64,000 bases of DNA from CBDBUR01 sp965209065 (GCA_965209065.1 OZ242373.1:558001-622000), one strand, 5' to 3'; counted from the first letter of the stretch, positions 41,920 to 51,324 are shown. The notes: generated by a model not told the origin, from the sequence alone. Made by a program: numbers and translations.

Positions 41920-43280
41920 TGGCATCAGCCGCAGAACAACTTGCTGCCAATTTTAATTTGGCATCGTTTGCGCGGGCGACCGAGCTAAAGAAGCGTATTT
42001 TATTTACGCTTGGGCTGTTGCTGGTGTATCGTCTTGGCACTTATATTCCTGTGCCGGGCATTGACCCCGGCGAGCTCGCGCGGGTTTTCTCGCAAAACCA
42101 AGCGGGCATTGTGGGTATGTTTAATATGTTTGCGGGCGGAGCGGTCGGTCGTATGGCAATATTCGCGCTCAACATTTTACCTTACATTACGGCTTCTATT
42201 ATTATCCAGCTTTTAAGCGCGACCAATCCTCATTTAGAGCAGTTGAAAAAAGAGGGAGAGCAAGGCAGGCAGCAGATAAATCAATATACGCGTTACGGCA
42301 CGGTTTTGATTGCGGCGGCGCATGGTTATGGCATTTCTATTTTGTTAGAGAATATTGGTGTTGCGCTTGACCCCGGTTGGTTCTTTCGTTTTTCAACGGT
42401 GATTACGCTTGTTGGCGGCACGGTGTTTTTGATGTGGCTGGGTGAGCAGATAACTTCAAGGGGTGTGGGCAATGGTATTTCCTTGATTATTTTCTCTGGC
42501 ATTGTGGCGGAGCTGCCCTCGGCTTTGGTCGGCACGTTAGAGCTTGGGCGGCAAGGGGCGTTAAGCACTTTTCTAATTGTGTTTTTGCTTTTTATGGTTG
42601 TGGCGGTGATAGCCTTAATCGTTTTTGTTGAGCGAGCGCAGCGAAAACTTTTGGTGCAGTATCCGCGGCGTCAAGCGGGTCAGTCTTTGGGTGGAGAGAA
42701 TTCTCATTTACCCTTAAAGTTAAACACGGCGGGTGTTATTCCGCCTATTTTTGCTTCTGCCATTTTGCTTTTTCCTTTTACGATTGCGGGTTTTAACGCG
42801 GGGTCGGGTCCTACGTGGCTCACAGAGATTACGGCGTGGTTAGCTCCTGGGCAACCGCTTTATATGTTGCTTTACGCGGCGGGCATTGCTTTTTTCGCTT
42901 TTTTCTATACCGCGCTTGTTTTCAACCCAACTGAGACGGCGGATAATCTTCGTAAGTATGGAGGTTTTCTTCCGGGCATTCGTCCGGGTCAGCCGACAGC
43001 GACTTATATTGATTTTGTTTTAACGCGCGTTACGGTTGTGGGAGCTATTTATCTTGTTGCGGTTTGTTTATTGCCGGAGTTTTTAATCTCGCGCTATCGT
43101 GTGCCTTTTTATTTTGGCGGAACTTCTTTATTAATTGTGGTCAATGTTACTTTAGACACGGTCGCGCAGATTCAAAGTCATTTGCTCGCGCATCAGTATG
43201 AGGGATTGATTAAAAAAGCAAAATTGAGCGGGGGAGGCAGACCGATTATTCGCCGCAAGAGAGGCAGAGGTGGACAATGA
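41919..43280 (+). CDS. secY: Protein translocase subunit SecY
   Basis: The 453-residue channel subunit of the Sec translocon in the inner membrane, with ten membrane helices. Typical are the GTYIPVPGID plug region, the MFNMFAGGAVGRM and LPYITASIIIQLL helices, and the cytosolic loop with ERAQRKLLVQYPRRQ that contacts SecA and the ribosome. Its TGA stop is the first rung of the stop/start ladder that leads to adk. Confidence 0.98.
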   Translation: MASAAEQLAANFNLASFARATELKKRILFTLGLLLVYRLGTYIPVPGIDPGELARVFSQNQAGIVGMFNMFAGGAVGRMAIFALNILPYITASIIIQLLSATNPHLEQLKKEGEQGRQQINQYTRYGTVLIAAAHGYGISILLENIGVALDPGWFFRFSTVITLVGGTVFLMWLGEQITSRGVGNGISLIIFSGIVAELPSALVGTLELGRQGALSTFLIVFLLFMVVAVIALIVFVERAQRKLLVQYPRRQAGQSLGGENSHLPLKLNTAGVIPPIFASAILLFPFTIAGFNAGSGPTWLTEITAWLAPGQPLYMLLYAAGIAFFAFFYTALVFNPTETADNLRKYGGFLPGIRPGQPTATYIDFVLTRVTVVGAIYLVAVCLLPEFLISRYRVPFYFGGTSLLIVVNVTLDTVAQIQSHLLAHQYEGLIKKAKLSGGGRPIIRRKRGRGGQ

Positions 43281-43308
43281 GGCGCGGACAATGAGAGGCA
43301 GACAATGA
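43277..43308 (+). other. Stop/start ladder with two five-codon minicistrons
   Basis: Three ATGA junctions follow each other every 14 nt. The secY TGA overlaps an ATG (43277) that opens MRRGQ-stop. That TGA (43292-43294) overlaps an ATG (43291) that opens MRGRQ-stop. Its TGA (43306-43308) overlaps the adk ATG (43305). The unit looks like a short duplication of the original secY/adk junction. Confidence 0.85.
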
Positions 43309-43877
43309 GATTAGTTTTTTTAGGCGCACCGGGTGCTGGCAAGGGCACGCAAGCGGTCAAGGCGGCGCAAGAGTTTGGCTTAATCCATTTATCGACTGGC
43401 GATTTATTGCGCGAAGCGATTGCGTCCAAAACGGAAATCGGGCAGCGCGTGGCAGAGATTGTGAAGTCGGGCGCGCTGGTTGATGATGAGACGATTATCA
43501 CGCTCATCTCAGAGCGGGTAGATAGGCTCGCGAGTTTTATTCTCGACGGCTTTCCGCGCACCTTGCCGCAAGCCGAAGCCCTGCGCGCGCTTTTGCTAGA
43601 GAAGCAGAAGCCGCTTGATGGGGTTATCCAGTTCAATGTTGATGAGGACGCGATTTTAGAGCGCATCAAGTCTCGCGCCGAGAAGGAGGGCAGAAACGAC
43701 GATAGCCCCTCGACTTTCCAAAAGCGGCTAGAGACCTATCGCGCAGAAACCTTGCCTTTGCTTGCCTTTTATCGCGCTGAGGGGCTGGTTTATCCGATAG
43801 ACGGCATGGCGAGCATCGACGCGGTAGCCCAAGCGATTAGGGGCATTTTGGAGCGGATTAAAGATAATGCTAAATAG
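43305..43877 (+). CDS. adk: Adenylate kinase (short form)
   Basis: This enzyme balances ATP, ADP and AMP. The 190-residue protein has the P-loop GAPGAGKGTQA (residues 7-17), the STGDLLREA motif and the FILDGFPRTLPQAEAL motif. The LID is the short type without the zinc-binding insertion, common in alphaproteobacteria. It has AGAGG in front of its ATG and is coupled to secY by the stop/start ladder. rpmJ is not between secY and rpsM. Confidence 0.97.
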   Translation: MRLVFLGAPGAGKGTQAVKAAQEFGLIHLSTGDLLREAIASKTEIGQRVAEIVKSGALVDDETIITLISERVDRLASFILDGFPRTLPQAEALRALLLEKQKPLDGVIQFNVDEDAILERIKSRAEKEGRNDDSPSTFQKRLETYRAETLPLLAFYRAEGLVYPIDGMASIDAVAQAIRGILERIKDNAK

Positions 43878-43888
43878 CACAAAAAGAA

Positions 43889-43916
43889 TTGACTATTTTT
43901 GCTTTTTTGTTATACT
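43889..43916 (+). promoter_or_regulatory. Promoter of the alpha operon (rpsM)
   Basis: TTGACT (43889-43894) and TATACT (43911-43916) are 16 nt apart, in the only sizeable gap of the superoperon. rpsM starts 57 nt further on, after two similar ACCTCAAAA(G)ACGG segments. Confidence 0.65.
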
Positions 43917-43973
43917 TGCGGAGATTCCCGATAACCTCAAAAACGGAACCTCAAAAGACGGAGTAGGCGACTT

Positions 43974-44342
43974 ATGGCGCGGATAGCAGGCGTTAATATA
44001 CCACCTCAAAAGCAAGTGGAAATAGCTTTGACCTATATTCACGGTATCGGTCATACACAAGCGAAAGAGATTTGCCGCAAGGTTAAGATAGAGCCGCGCA
44101 TGCGCGTGAGCGAGCTATCAGAGAGCGATGTTATCTCCATTCGCGAGGAAATAGATGGCAGCTATATGGTTGAAGGTGATTTACGCCGCACGAAAGCAAT
44201 GAATGTCAAGCGCTTGATGGATTTGGGTTGTTATCGCGGGTTGCGTCATCGTAGAGGCTTGCCCGTTCATGGACAGCGCACACACACCAACGCGCGCACA
44301 CGCAAAGGACCGGCAAGACCCATTGCCGGCAAAAAGAAATAA
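43974..44342 (+). CDS. rpsM: Ribosomal protein S13
   Basis: A 122-residue 30S head protein contacting the P-site tRNA. MARIAGVNIPPQKQVEIALTYIHGIG and the C-terminal GLRHRRGLPVHGQRTHTNARTRKGP motif are diagnostic. It heads the alpha operon behind its own promoter; its stop overlaps the rpsK start. Confidence 0.98.
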   Translation: MARIAGVNIPPQKQVEIALTYIHGIGHTQAKEICRKVKIEPRMRVSELSESDVISIREEIDGSYMVEGDLRRTKAMNVKRLMDLGCYRGLRHRRGLPVHGQRTHTNARTRKGPARPIAGKKK

Positions 44343-44731
44343 TGGCTGAAAAAGAAAAAAGAGTGCGGCGCGCGGCGCGCAAAAATATATTAAATGGTGT
44401 TGTCTTTATCAATGCCACGTTTAACAATACGCTAATTACGATTTCCGACAAGGGGGGCAATGTTCTTGCTTGGTCATCGGCGGGTCAGGCTGGGTTTAAG
44501 GGTTCGCGCAAATCGACTCCTTACGCAGCACAGCTTGCGGCGCAAGCGGCGGCTGAGAGAGCTCAAGAGCACGGCATGCAAAGTGTTGAAGTGCGCATCA
44601 AGGGGCCTGGCTCAGGTCGGGAATCGGCTTTGCGCGCTCTACAGATGGCGGGGCTAAACATTACTTATATTCGGGATATAACTCCCATTCCACACAACGG
44701 CTGTCGTCCGCGCAAGCGGAGGCGGGCTTAA
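44342..44731 (+). CDS. rpsK: Ribosomal protein S11
   Basis: A 129-residue 30S platform protein. The FNNTLITISDKGGNVLAWSSAG motif and the DITPIPHNGCRPRKRRR end are diagnostic. It starts on the last base of rpsM; rpoA follows after 21 nt. Confidence 0.98.
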   Translation: MAEKEKRVRRAARKNILNGVVFINATFNNTLITISDKGGNVLAWSSAGQAGFKGSRKSTPYAAQLAAQAAAERAQEHGMQSVEVRIKGPGSGRESALRALQMAGLNITYIRDITPIPHNGCRPRKRRRA

Positions 44732-44752
44732 CCTGCACAAAAGGAGAGAAGG

Positions 44753-45775
44753 GTGATACAAGAAAACTGGCAAAATTTAATTAAACCGAGCTCAATTGAT
44801 ATAGACACTTCGCAAGGCGAGGATATATCGCGCGCGAAAATTGTCGTGCAACCTTTAGAGCGTGGTTTTGGGCAAACGCTTGGCAATGCGCTGCGGCGGA
44901 TACTTCTATCTTCTTTACAAGGTGCGGCGGTTACGGCTATTCGCATTGACGGCGTGTTGCATGAGTTCTCATCTATTTCTGGTGTGCGCGAAGATGTAAC
45001 AAACATTGTATTGAACATCAAGGGTCTTGCTGTTCGCTTACACGGCGAGGGTTCAAAGCGGATGACGATAAAAAAGAAGGGACCGAGCACGGTAACGGCT
45101 GCCGATATAGAGTGCGACCACAATATAGAAATTCTCAATCCTGATCAGGAAATCTGCCATTTAGACAAGGACGGAATGATAAGTATGGAAATGACCGTGA
45201 GTAATGGCAAGGGATATGTGTCTTCGGAGGATAATCGCCCTGAGAACGCGCCCATTGGTCTTATTCCGGTTGATAGCATTTATACACCTGTGCGCAATGT
45301 GTCTTACAGCATAGAGGCAACGCGTGAAGGTGATCGCATTGACTACGACAAGCTCACGTTAGATGTAGAAACCAACGGCGCGCTCAATCCTGAGGATGCG
45401 GTGTCGCTTGCCGCGCGCATTCTACAAGACCAAGCGCAGATATTTATCAACTTTGAAGAAGCCGAACCCGAAGCGATAGAAGAGCAAACTGAGGAAGTTG
45501 GCATCGATAAGGTGCTGCTGAAAAAAGTTGATGAGCTAGAGCTTTCGGTGCGCTCGGCGAATTGCTTGAAGAACGATAACATCAATTATATTGGTGATTT
45601 AATCCAAAAAACAGAAGCTGAAATGCTCCGCACGCCTAATTTTGGTCGCAAGTCCTTAAACGAAATTAAGGCTGTTTTGTCTCAAATGGGTTTGAAGTTT
45701 GGAATGAGTCTCCCTGAATGGCCGCCGCAAAACCTAGATGACCTTGTCCGCCGCTATGAAGAGAGCAATTATTAA
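44753..45775 (+). CDS. rpoA: RNA polymerase alpha subunit
   Basis: A 340-residue subunit that nucleates RNA polymerase assembly and contacts activators and UP elements. The N-terminal dimerisation domain has the VVQPLERGFGQTLGNALRRILLSS motif. The C-terminal domain (about residues 255-325) has ELSVRSANCLKNDNINYIGDLI and the NFGRKSLNEIK motif that binds DNA. The start is GTG at 44753 with AAGGAGAGAA upstream. No rpsD precedes it, as is usual in alphaproteobacteria. Confidence 0.98.
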   Translation: MIQENWQNLIKPSSIDIDTSQGEDISRAKIVVQPLERGFGQTLGNALRRILLSSLQGAAVTAIRIDGVLHEFSSISGVREDVTNIVLNIKGLAVRLHGEGSKRMTIKKKGPSTVTAADIECDHNIEILNPDQEICHLDKDGMISMEMTVSNGKGYVSSEDNRPENAPIGLIPVDSIYTPVRNVSYSIEATREGDRIDYDKLTLDVETNGALNPEDAVSLAARILQDQAQIFINFEEAEPEAIEEQTEEVGIDKVLLKKVDELELSVRSANCLKNDNINYIGDLIQKTEAEMLRTPNFGRKSLNEIKAVLSQMGLKFGMSLPEWPPQNLDDLVRRYEESNY

Positions 45776-45783
45776 AGGTAACT

Positions 45784-46179
45784 ATGCGTCACGCTAAAAA
45801 ACTGAAGAAGCTCAATCGCACTCCTAGCCATCGGCAAGCAACCTTGCGCAATATGGCAGATGCCCTGATTAAGCACGAAAGAATCGTCACCACTTTGCCT
45901 AAGGCGAAAACCCTGCGCCCTTATGTGGAGCGGCTTGTCACTTTAGGCAAAAGAGGCGATTTACACGCCAGAAGAACGGCTGCTAAAAAAACGTTTGATA
46001 AAGAGGCTGTCGTGAAATTGTTTAATATTTTAGGCAAGCGTTATGCTGCGCGTAATGGCGGCTATACGCGCATTGTGAAGGCGGGGTTTCGGCGTGGTGA
46101 TAATGCGCCGCGCGCGGTTATCGCTTTTGTTGAGGACGAAGTTCAAGCGGGGGTTGCGCCTAAAGATGAAAAAAAATAG
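45784..46179 (+). CDS. rplQ: Ribosomal protein L17
   Basis: A 131-residue 50S protein at the tunnel exit. MRHAKKLKKLNRTPSHRQATLRNM and the GGYTRIVKAGFRRGDNAPRAVI motif are diagnostic. The last gene of the alpha operon; the following protease gene starts 14 nt before its stop. Confidence 0.98.
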   Translation: MRHAKKLKKLNRTPSHRQATLRNMADALIKHERIVTTLPKAKTLRPYVERLVTLGKRGDLHARRTAAKKTFDKEAVVKLFNILGKRYAARNGGYTRIVKAGFRRGDNAPRAVIAFVEDEVQAGVAPKDEKK

Positions 46180-47539
46180 TCTCTTTTTATTTTTGATTTT
46201 AGTTTTGTTGTCGTCATCAAGCTGGGCGCGTAATGTGCCGAGCTCGGTATCCGATGTAGAGATTTCCTATTCCAAAGTGGTAAAGAAGGCGGCGCCCGCG
46301 GTGGTTACCATTTATGCCAAACGGGTTGTCAAAAGAGCGAAAGTGCCTAATTTTTTCGAGCCTTTTTTCAAAAACAATCCTAGTTTCTCGCGCCGTCGGG
46401 TAGAGCGTGCTTTGGGTTCGGGCGTCATTGTTGATAAGAATGGTTTAATTGTCACCAACTATCATGTGATTAAGAACGCGCGCGAGCTAACCGTTACGCT
46501 ACGCGACCGCCGCGAATATTTGGCGAAAATAGTTTCCACCGATGAGGCATCTGACTTAGCGGTGCTACGCATTGACCCTAAGGGTGAGAAACTTCCTTTT
46601 CTAGAATTTTCTGATTCCGATACGATTGAGGTAGGCGATTTGGTTTTGGCGATAGGCAACCCCTTTGGTGTTGGTCAAACAATAACGAGTGGCATCATTT
46701 CTGCTACGGCGCGTTCTCAGGCGGGCATCAATGATGTTGGCTTCTTTTTACAAACCGATGCCGCCACCAATCAGGGTAATTCGGGTGGCGCGCTCGTTAC
46801 GCTTGACGGCAAGCTGGCGGGTATTAACACGGCTATTTATTCTAAAACCGGTGGCTTTATGGGAATAGGTTTTACGATTCCCTCAAATATGGTTTATTTA
46901 ATCGTGCGCGCTGCGGTGAGTGGTAGCACGTTGCGCCGTCCGTGGGTTGGCGCGGTTTTACAAGATGTGACTTCACAAATCGCGCGCGCCGAGGGGTTAG
47001 ATAAATCGGGTGGCGTTTTAGTCGCGCAGGTTTATAACAAAAGCCCGGCGAAAAAAGCGGGATTAAAAACTGGCGATATTATTCTTAAAATAGGCAGTAA
47101 AGAAGTTTTAACCGCGGCGGCTTTTCGTTATCACCTTGCTCTTGCGGGAGAGAAGAAAGAAGTTTCTCTTGCTTATTCGCGTGATGGCAAGTGGCGCGAA
47201 ACGACCTTACCGATTGAACTACCCAAAATGGAGCCGCCGCCAAATTACACGGTTATTTCGGGGGGTAATCCTTTATCGGGCGCGCGGGTTGCGAACCTGT
47301 CGCCGGCGCTGGCTATAGAGTTAAGGCTGCCGCCAGAAAGTCGTGGGGTTGCTATCCATTCCATTACGCCCAATGCGACTGCCGCGCGCTTTCTTCGCAA
47401 AGCAGATATTATCCTTAACGTGAATGGCGTGGTGATTAAGTCGGTCAAAGACTTGCGCGCGCGCCTTCAATCGAGCAAGCGTCCATGGAAGATATCCTTG
47501 CGGCGCGGACGGCAAAACTTAACCCTCAATCAGAAATAA
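46166..47539 (+). CDS. htrA: DegP/HtrA-family periplasmic serine protease
   Basis: A 457-residue exported protease and chaperone for misfolded envelope proteins. A signal peptide covers residues 1-20 (LFLFLILVLLSSSSWA). The catalytic triad is His100 (TNYHVI), Asp130 (SDLAVL) and Ser206 (GNSGGAL). Two PDZ domains follow, at about residues 270-360 and 375-455. I chose the ATG at 46166 because it starts the signal peptide; the earlier open frame lies inside rplQ. The 14-nt overlap with rplQ ties its expression to the ribosomal operon. A neighbouring rplQ-htrA-rarA order is common in alphaproteobacteria. Confidence 0.94.
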   Translation: MKKNSLFLFLILVLLSSSSWARNVPSSVSDVEISYSKVVKKAAPAVVTIYAKRVVKRAKVPNFFEPFFKNNPSFSRRRVERALGSGVIVDKNGLIVTNYHVIKNARELTVTLRDRREYLAKIVSTDEASDLAVLRIDPKGEKLPFLEFSDSDTIEVGDLVLAIGNPFGVGQTITSGIISATARSQAGINDVGFFLQTDAATNQGNSGGALVTLDGKLAGINTAIYSKTGGFMGIGFTIPSNMVYLIVRAAVSGSTLRRPWVGAVLQDVTSQIARAEGLDKSGGVLVAQVYNKSPAKKAGLKTGDIILKIGSKEVLTAAAFRYHLALAGEKKEVSLAYSRDGKWRETTLPIELPKMEPPPNYTVISGGNPLSGARVANLSPALAIELRLPPESRGVAIHSITPNATAARFLRKADIILNVNGVVIKSVKDLRARLQSSKRPWKISLRRGRQNLTLNQK

Positions 47540-47556
47540 TTGTTAAACTAGAGGCT

Positions 47557-48840
47557 ATGCCTCTCGCCGAAACATTACGCCCGCGCGCCTTAAACGAGGT
47601 TTTAGGGCAGCCTCATTTACTCGAGCCCGATAGTCCTATCGGACTAATGGCGGGCGGTGGCGCAAAAGGTAACAAGGTGAGCTCTATGATACTCTGGGGT
47701 CCGCCCGGTAGCGGTAAGACTACCATTGCGCGCTTGCTCGGTGGGCTGGATGGCTATGTGTTCGCGCCGGCATCTGCCACCGCAAGCGGGCTTGCGCATT
47801 TTCGTCAAATCTTTGCCGAAGCCCAAGAAAGAAAAGCGCAAGATTCAAAGACCTTGCTTTTCATTGATGAGATTCACCGCCTCACGCGCACGCAGCAGGA
47901 TGTTTTTCTGCCGGTGATAGAGGAGGGGCTTATCGTGCTGATTGGCGCGACGACTGAAAACCCGTCTTTTGCTTTGTCTTCGGCTTTGCTTTCGCGCGCG
48001 CGGGTTTTTGTGCTAGAGCGGCTTGATAGCGATGCTTTAGAGGCTTGTTTGGTGCGTGCGGAAGAGGCGCTCGGTAAGAAGCTACCGGTTAGCGCGGAGG
48101 CGAGGGAACATCTCAAGCATAGTGCTGATGGCGATGCGCGTTATCTATTAACGATGGCGGAAAGCCTGTTTGAATTTGGTCATGGATTTGGGAGCGATGA
48201 AACTTTATCCACTGAGGCGATGACCAAATTAATCCAAACGCGCGCGCCCATTTACGACAAGTCTTACGAGGCGCATTACAATTTGATAAGCGCCTTGCAT
48301 AAATCCATACGCGGCTCAGATGTCGATGCGTCTTTATATTGGTTAGCGCGAATGTTAGCGGGGGGCGAGGATGCTTTTTACATTCTCCGCCGTTTGGCGC
48401 GCGCGGCGAGCGAAGATATCGGCATGGCAGACCCTCAGGCTTTAGCGCAGATTATTGCCGCGCGAGAGACTTATGCTTTTTTGGGTTCGCCTGAAGGCGA
48501 GCTTGCCATCGCGCAAGCGGTTGTCTATCTAGCGACCGCACCGAAATCCAATTCAATTTACCTTGCTTTTAAGGAAGCGCAAGCTTTTGCTAAAGAGACG
48601 GGCTCTTTGCCTCCGCCTAAAAACATATTGAACGCGCCGACAAAGCTAATGAAAACGTTAGATTACGGCAAGGGCTATGTCTATGAGCATAACGAGCGCA
48701 CGCGATTTTCGGGGCAGCCATTCTTCCCCGATAGCGTAGAGCAAAAGAAATTTTATCGCCCTGCCGCAACTGGCTTTGAGAAAGAAATAGAAAAGAGGCT
48801 TGCGTGGTGGCAAGGCTTGCGAGAAAAGAAAGATGCTTGA
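47557..48840 (+). CDS. rarA: Replication-associated recombination protein RarA (MgsA)
   Basis: An AAA+ ATPase related to clamp loaders and RuvB that acts at stalled replication forks. Walker A is WGPPGSGKTT and Walker B is LLFIDEIHR, followed by the sensor GATTENPSFAL and the C-terminal tetramerisation domain. From the ATG at 47557 (MPLAETLRPRALNEVLGQ) it has 427 residues. An in-frame ATG at 47485 would add 24 residues but overlap htrA by 55 nt; family members usually have some residues before PLAE, so the longer form cannot be excluded. Neither start has an ideal ribosome binding site. rluC-like overlaps its end. Confidence 0.92.
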   Translation: MPLAETLRPRALNEVLGQPHLLEPDSPIGLMAGGGAKGNKVSSMILWGPPGSGKTTIARLLGGLDGYVFAPASATASGLAHFRQIFAEAQERKAQDSKTLLFIDEIHRLTRTQQDVFLPVIEEGLIVLIGATTENPSFALSSALLSRARVFVLERLDSDALEACLVRAEEALGKKLPVSAEAREHLKHSADGDARYLLTMAESLFEFGHGFGSDETLSTEAMTKLIQTRAPIYDKSYEAHYNLISALHKSIRGSDVDASLYWLARMLAGGEDAFYILRRLARAASEDIGMADPQALAQIIAARETYAFLGSPEGELAIAQAVVYLATAPKSNSIYLAFKEAQAFAKETGSLPPPKNILNAPTKLMKTLDYGKGYVYEHNERTRFSGQPFFPDSVEQKKFYRPAATGFEKEIEKRLAWWQGLREKKDA

Positions 48841-49717
48841 AAGAATTATTGAAACGACCGACAATGATATTCGTTTGGATAGATGGTTCAAGCGGCATTA
48901 CCCCCTTTTGCCTCACGCTAAGGTGGAGCAGTTATTGCGCAAGGGTGTTATTCGGCTTGACAACAAGCGCGCCAAAGCCGCAGAGCATATCAAAGCGGGG
49001 CAGGTGCTATGTTTTCCTGCTTTCAGCAACGAGGATAAACCCGAAGCCAAAACCATTAGCATAACAAAACAGCAAAAGCGCGAGCTGCTGGACAGGGTCT
49101 TGCATAAAAATGACCGCCTGCTCGTGTTCAACAAGCCTTCGGGTTTAGCGGTTCAAGGCGGAACGAAAACCGGCAAGCATTTAGACGCGATGTTAGACAA
49201 CTTGAAGTTTGGTTTGGACGAGCGACCGCGTTTGGTTCATCGGTTGGATAAGGCGACAAGTGGTATTTTATTGCTCGCGCGCACGATTTTGGCAGCGACC
49301 GAGCTCACCGGTTATTTTCGCCGCCAAGAGGTGGAGAAAACCTACTGGGCTTTGCTGGAAGGCGTGCCGGTGCGCGAGCAGGGCGAGCTGGTAAGCGAGA
49401 TTGATGGCAGGGAGGCAAAGACCGAATATGAGGTTATCGATAATGCCGCGCGGCGTTTTTCTTGGGTGGTTTTTCGCCCGCGCACCGGGCGGAAGCATCA
49501 GCTACGGGTGCATGCGGCTTTGCTGGGTGCTGCGGTCGTGGGGGACAGGCGCTACGGCAGCACGGCTGATTTGGGGGATAGCAATTCGGGAGATAAGAGC
49601 CTTCATCTTCACGCGCGCTCGCTAGGCTTGCCTACCGGGGAGCTATTTACCGCCGAGCCGCCGCCTCATTTTCAAGACTCCCTGCAAAAATTAGGTTTTA
49701 GCAAAAAAATTGATTAA
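48833..49717 (+). CDS. rluC: RluC/RluD-family 23S rRNA pseudouridine synthase
   Basis: A 294-residue enzyme that isomerises uridines of 23S rRNA. An N-terminal S4 RNA-binding domain (RLDRWFKRHYPLLPHAKVEQLL) is followed by the catalytic domain with the HRLDKATSGILLLAR motif, whose Asp is the catalytic residue. A GRKHQLRVHAA stretch lies near the end. The S4 layout points to RluC, but I cannot rule out RluD from the sequence. The ATG at 48833 lies eight bases before the rarA stop. Confidence 0.9.
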   Translation: MLERIIETTDNDIRLDRWFKRHYPLLPHAKVEQLLRKGVIRLDNKRAKAAEHIKAGQVLCFPAFSNEDKPEAKTISITKQQKRELLDRVLHKNDRLLVFNKPSGLAVQGGTKTGKHLDAMLDNLKFGLDERPRLVHRLDKATSGILLLARTILAATELTGYFRRQEVEKTYWALLEGVPVREQGELVSEIDGREAKTEYEVIDNAARRFSWVVFRPRTGRKHQLRVHAALLGAAVVGDRRYGSTADLGDSNSGDKSLHLHARSLGLPTGELFTAEPPPHFQDSLQKLGFSKKID

Positions 49718-49782
49718 AAAGGCGTGAGGGTGCTTGACATAAAAGCGATAGAGGGTTCAAAGTATAGATAGGGGAGGGGAAG

Positions 49783-51324
49783 ATGGCAGAAACAAAAGAG
49801 ATATTAGCCCAGTTAGCCGCGCGGCGCGAAGCCGCTCGCAAAGGCGGCGGCGACAAGCGCATTGACACGCAGCATAACAAGGGCAAGCTGACGGCACGCG
49901 AGCGCATTGCGATTTTGCTGGACGAGGGGTCGTTCGAAGAATTTGATATGTTTGTCGAGCATGAGTGTCAAGATTTCTCTATGGCAGACACGCGCATTCC
50001 GGGTGATGGCGTTATCACTGGCTGGGGGACGATACATCGCCGTCCGGTTTATATTTTCGCGAAAGACTTTACGGTTTTTGGCGGGTCGCTATCGCGTAGT
50101 CATGCGCGCAAGGTGAATAAGGTTCAAGATTTGGCGTTGCGCTCGGGTGCGCCGATAATCGGTTTGTTTGATGCGGGCGGCGCGCGTATCCAAGAGGGCG
50201 TTGATGCACTCGGTGGGTTTGGTGAAGTGTTCACGCGCAACACGCTTGCCTCGGGCGTGATACCGCAAATATCTTTGATTATGGGACCTTGCGCGGGTGG
50301 TGATGTTTATTCGCCGGCGATTACTGATTTCATTTTTATGGTCAAGGGTTCCTCAACAATGTTTGTAACCGGACCGAATGTTGTGAAGACCGTTACCAAT
50401 GAGGATGTGTCTGCAGAAAAGTTAGGTGGTGCGCGGCTTCATACGACAAAATCTTCGGTTGCCGATGGCGCTTATGACAACGATGCTGATTTGCTAACGC
50501 AAATTAGAAGGCTGATAGATTTTTTGCCTTCGTCCAATCGCGAGAACCCGCCGCACCGCGATGTAAATGATGAGCCCGCGCGTTCGGAAAACTCTCTCGA
50601 CACACTCGTGCCACAAAACCCCAATATGCCTTATGACATTAAAGAAGCCATTCTAAAAATTATTGACGAAGAGGATTTCTTTGAAATTCAAGAAAACTTT
50701 GCGCGTAATATCATTGTCGGCTTCGCGCGCATTAACGGCGATACGGTTGGCATTGTGGCTAATCAGCCGATGGTGCTTGCGGGCGTTTTGGATAGCGATG
50801 CTTCGCGCAAAGCGGCACGTTTCATTCGTTTTTGCGACTGCTTCAACATACCGATTATTACTTTTGTTGATGTGCCGGGTTTTCTACCTGGCACTTCGCA
50901 GGAATCGGGCGGCATCATTAAGCACGGCGCGAAACTGCTCTTTGCTTACATCGAGGCGACCGTGCCGAAAATAACGATTATCACGCGCAAGGCTTATGGC
51001 GGTGCTTATCTGGTGATGTCGTCTAAGCATTGCCGCGCGGATATTAACTACGCGTGGCCCTCCGCCGAAATAGCCGTGATGGGTGCTAAGGGCGCGGTTG
51101 AAATCCTATACCGCAACGAGCTTGAGCAAACAGAAAAAATCAATACCTATATCAAGCAATATGAAGACCAGTTTCTCAATCCTTTTATTGTCGCCAAGCG
51201 CGGTTATATTGATGATGTTATTATGCCGCGCAACACGCGCCGCCGCATCTCGCGCGCTTTGACTTTGCTGCGCAACAAAAAGCAAGAAAATCCGTGGAAA
51301 AAGCACGATAACATTCCCCTATAG
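49783..51324 (+). CDS. pccB: Propionyl-CoA carboxylase beta subunit
   Basis: The 513-residue carboxyltransferase half of propionyl-CoA carboxylase, which makes methylmalonyl-CoA from propionyl-CoA (odd-chain fat, valine and isoleucine breakdown). The two crotonase-like acyl-CoA/carboxybiotin domains are complete, with KGKLTARERIAILLDEGSF, the GLFDAGGARIQEGVDALGG oxyanion region, and the later VPGFLPGTSQESGGIIKHGAK and GGAYLVMSSK motifs. GGGAGGGGAAG lies ahead of the ATG. The biotin carrier subunit follows directly. A TTGACA upstream has no -10 at normal spacing. Confidence 0.95.
   Translation: MAETKEILAQLAARREAARKGGGDKRIDTQHNKGKLTARERIAILLDEGSFEEFDMFVEHECQDFSMADTRIPGDGVITGWGTIHRRPVYIFAKDFTVFGGSLSRSHARKVNKVQDLALRSGAPIIGLFDAGGARIQEGVDALGGFGEVFTRNTLASGVIPQISLIMGPCAGGDVYSPAITDFIFMVKGSSTMFVTGPNVVKTVTNEDVSAEKLGGARLHTTKSSVADGAYDNDADLLTQIRRLIDFLPSSNRENPPHRDVNDEPARSENSLDTLVPQNPNMPYDIKEAILKIIDEEDFFEIQENFARNIIVGFARINGDTVGIVANQPMVLAGVLDSDASRKAARFIRFCDCFNIPIITFVDVPGFLPGTSQESGGIIKHGAKLLFAYIEATVPKITIITRKAYGGAYLVMSSKHCRADINYAWPSAEIAVMGAKGAVEILYRNELEQTEKINTYIKQYEDQFLNPFIVAKRGYIDDVIMPRNTRRRISRALTLLRNKKQENPWKKHDNIPL

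Noticed and set aside
43878..43973. Missed rpmJ (L36) gene between adk and rpsM
   Set aside because: The 96-nt gap has no frame with the L36 cysteine motif; it holds a promoter and leader instead.
47485..47556. Upstream ATG of rarA inside htrA
   Set aside because: It would overlap htrA by 55 nt without a ribosome binding site; kept only as an alternative, since RarA proteins often have a short N-terminal extension.
49734..49768. TTGACA and TATAGA ahead of pccB as a sigma-70 promoter
   Set aside because: The spacer is 23 nt, too long for a normal promoter; no better -10 lies at 16-18 nt.
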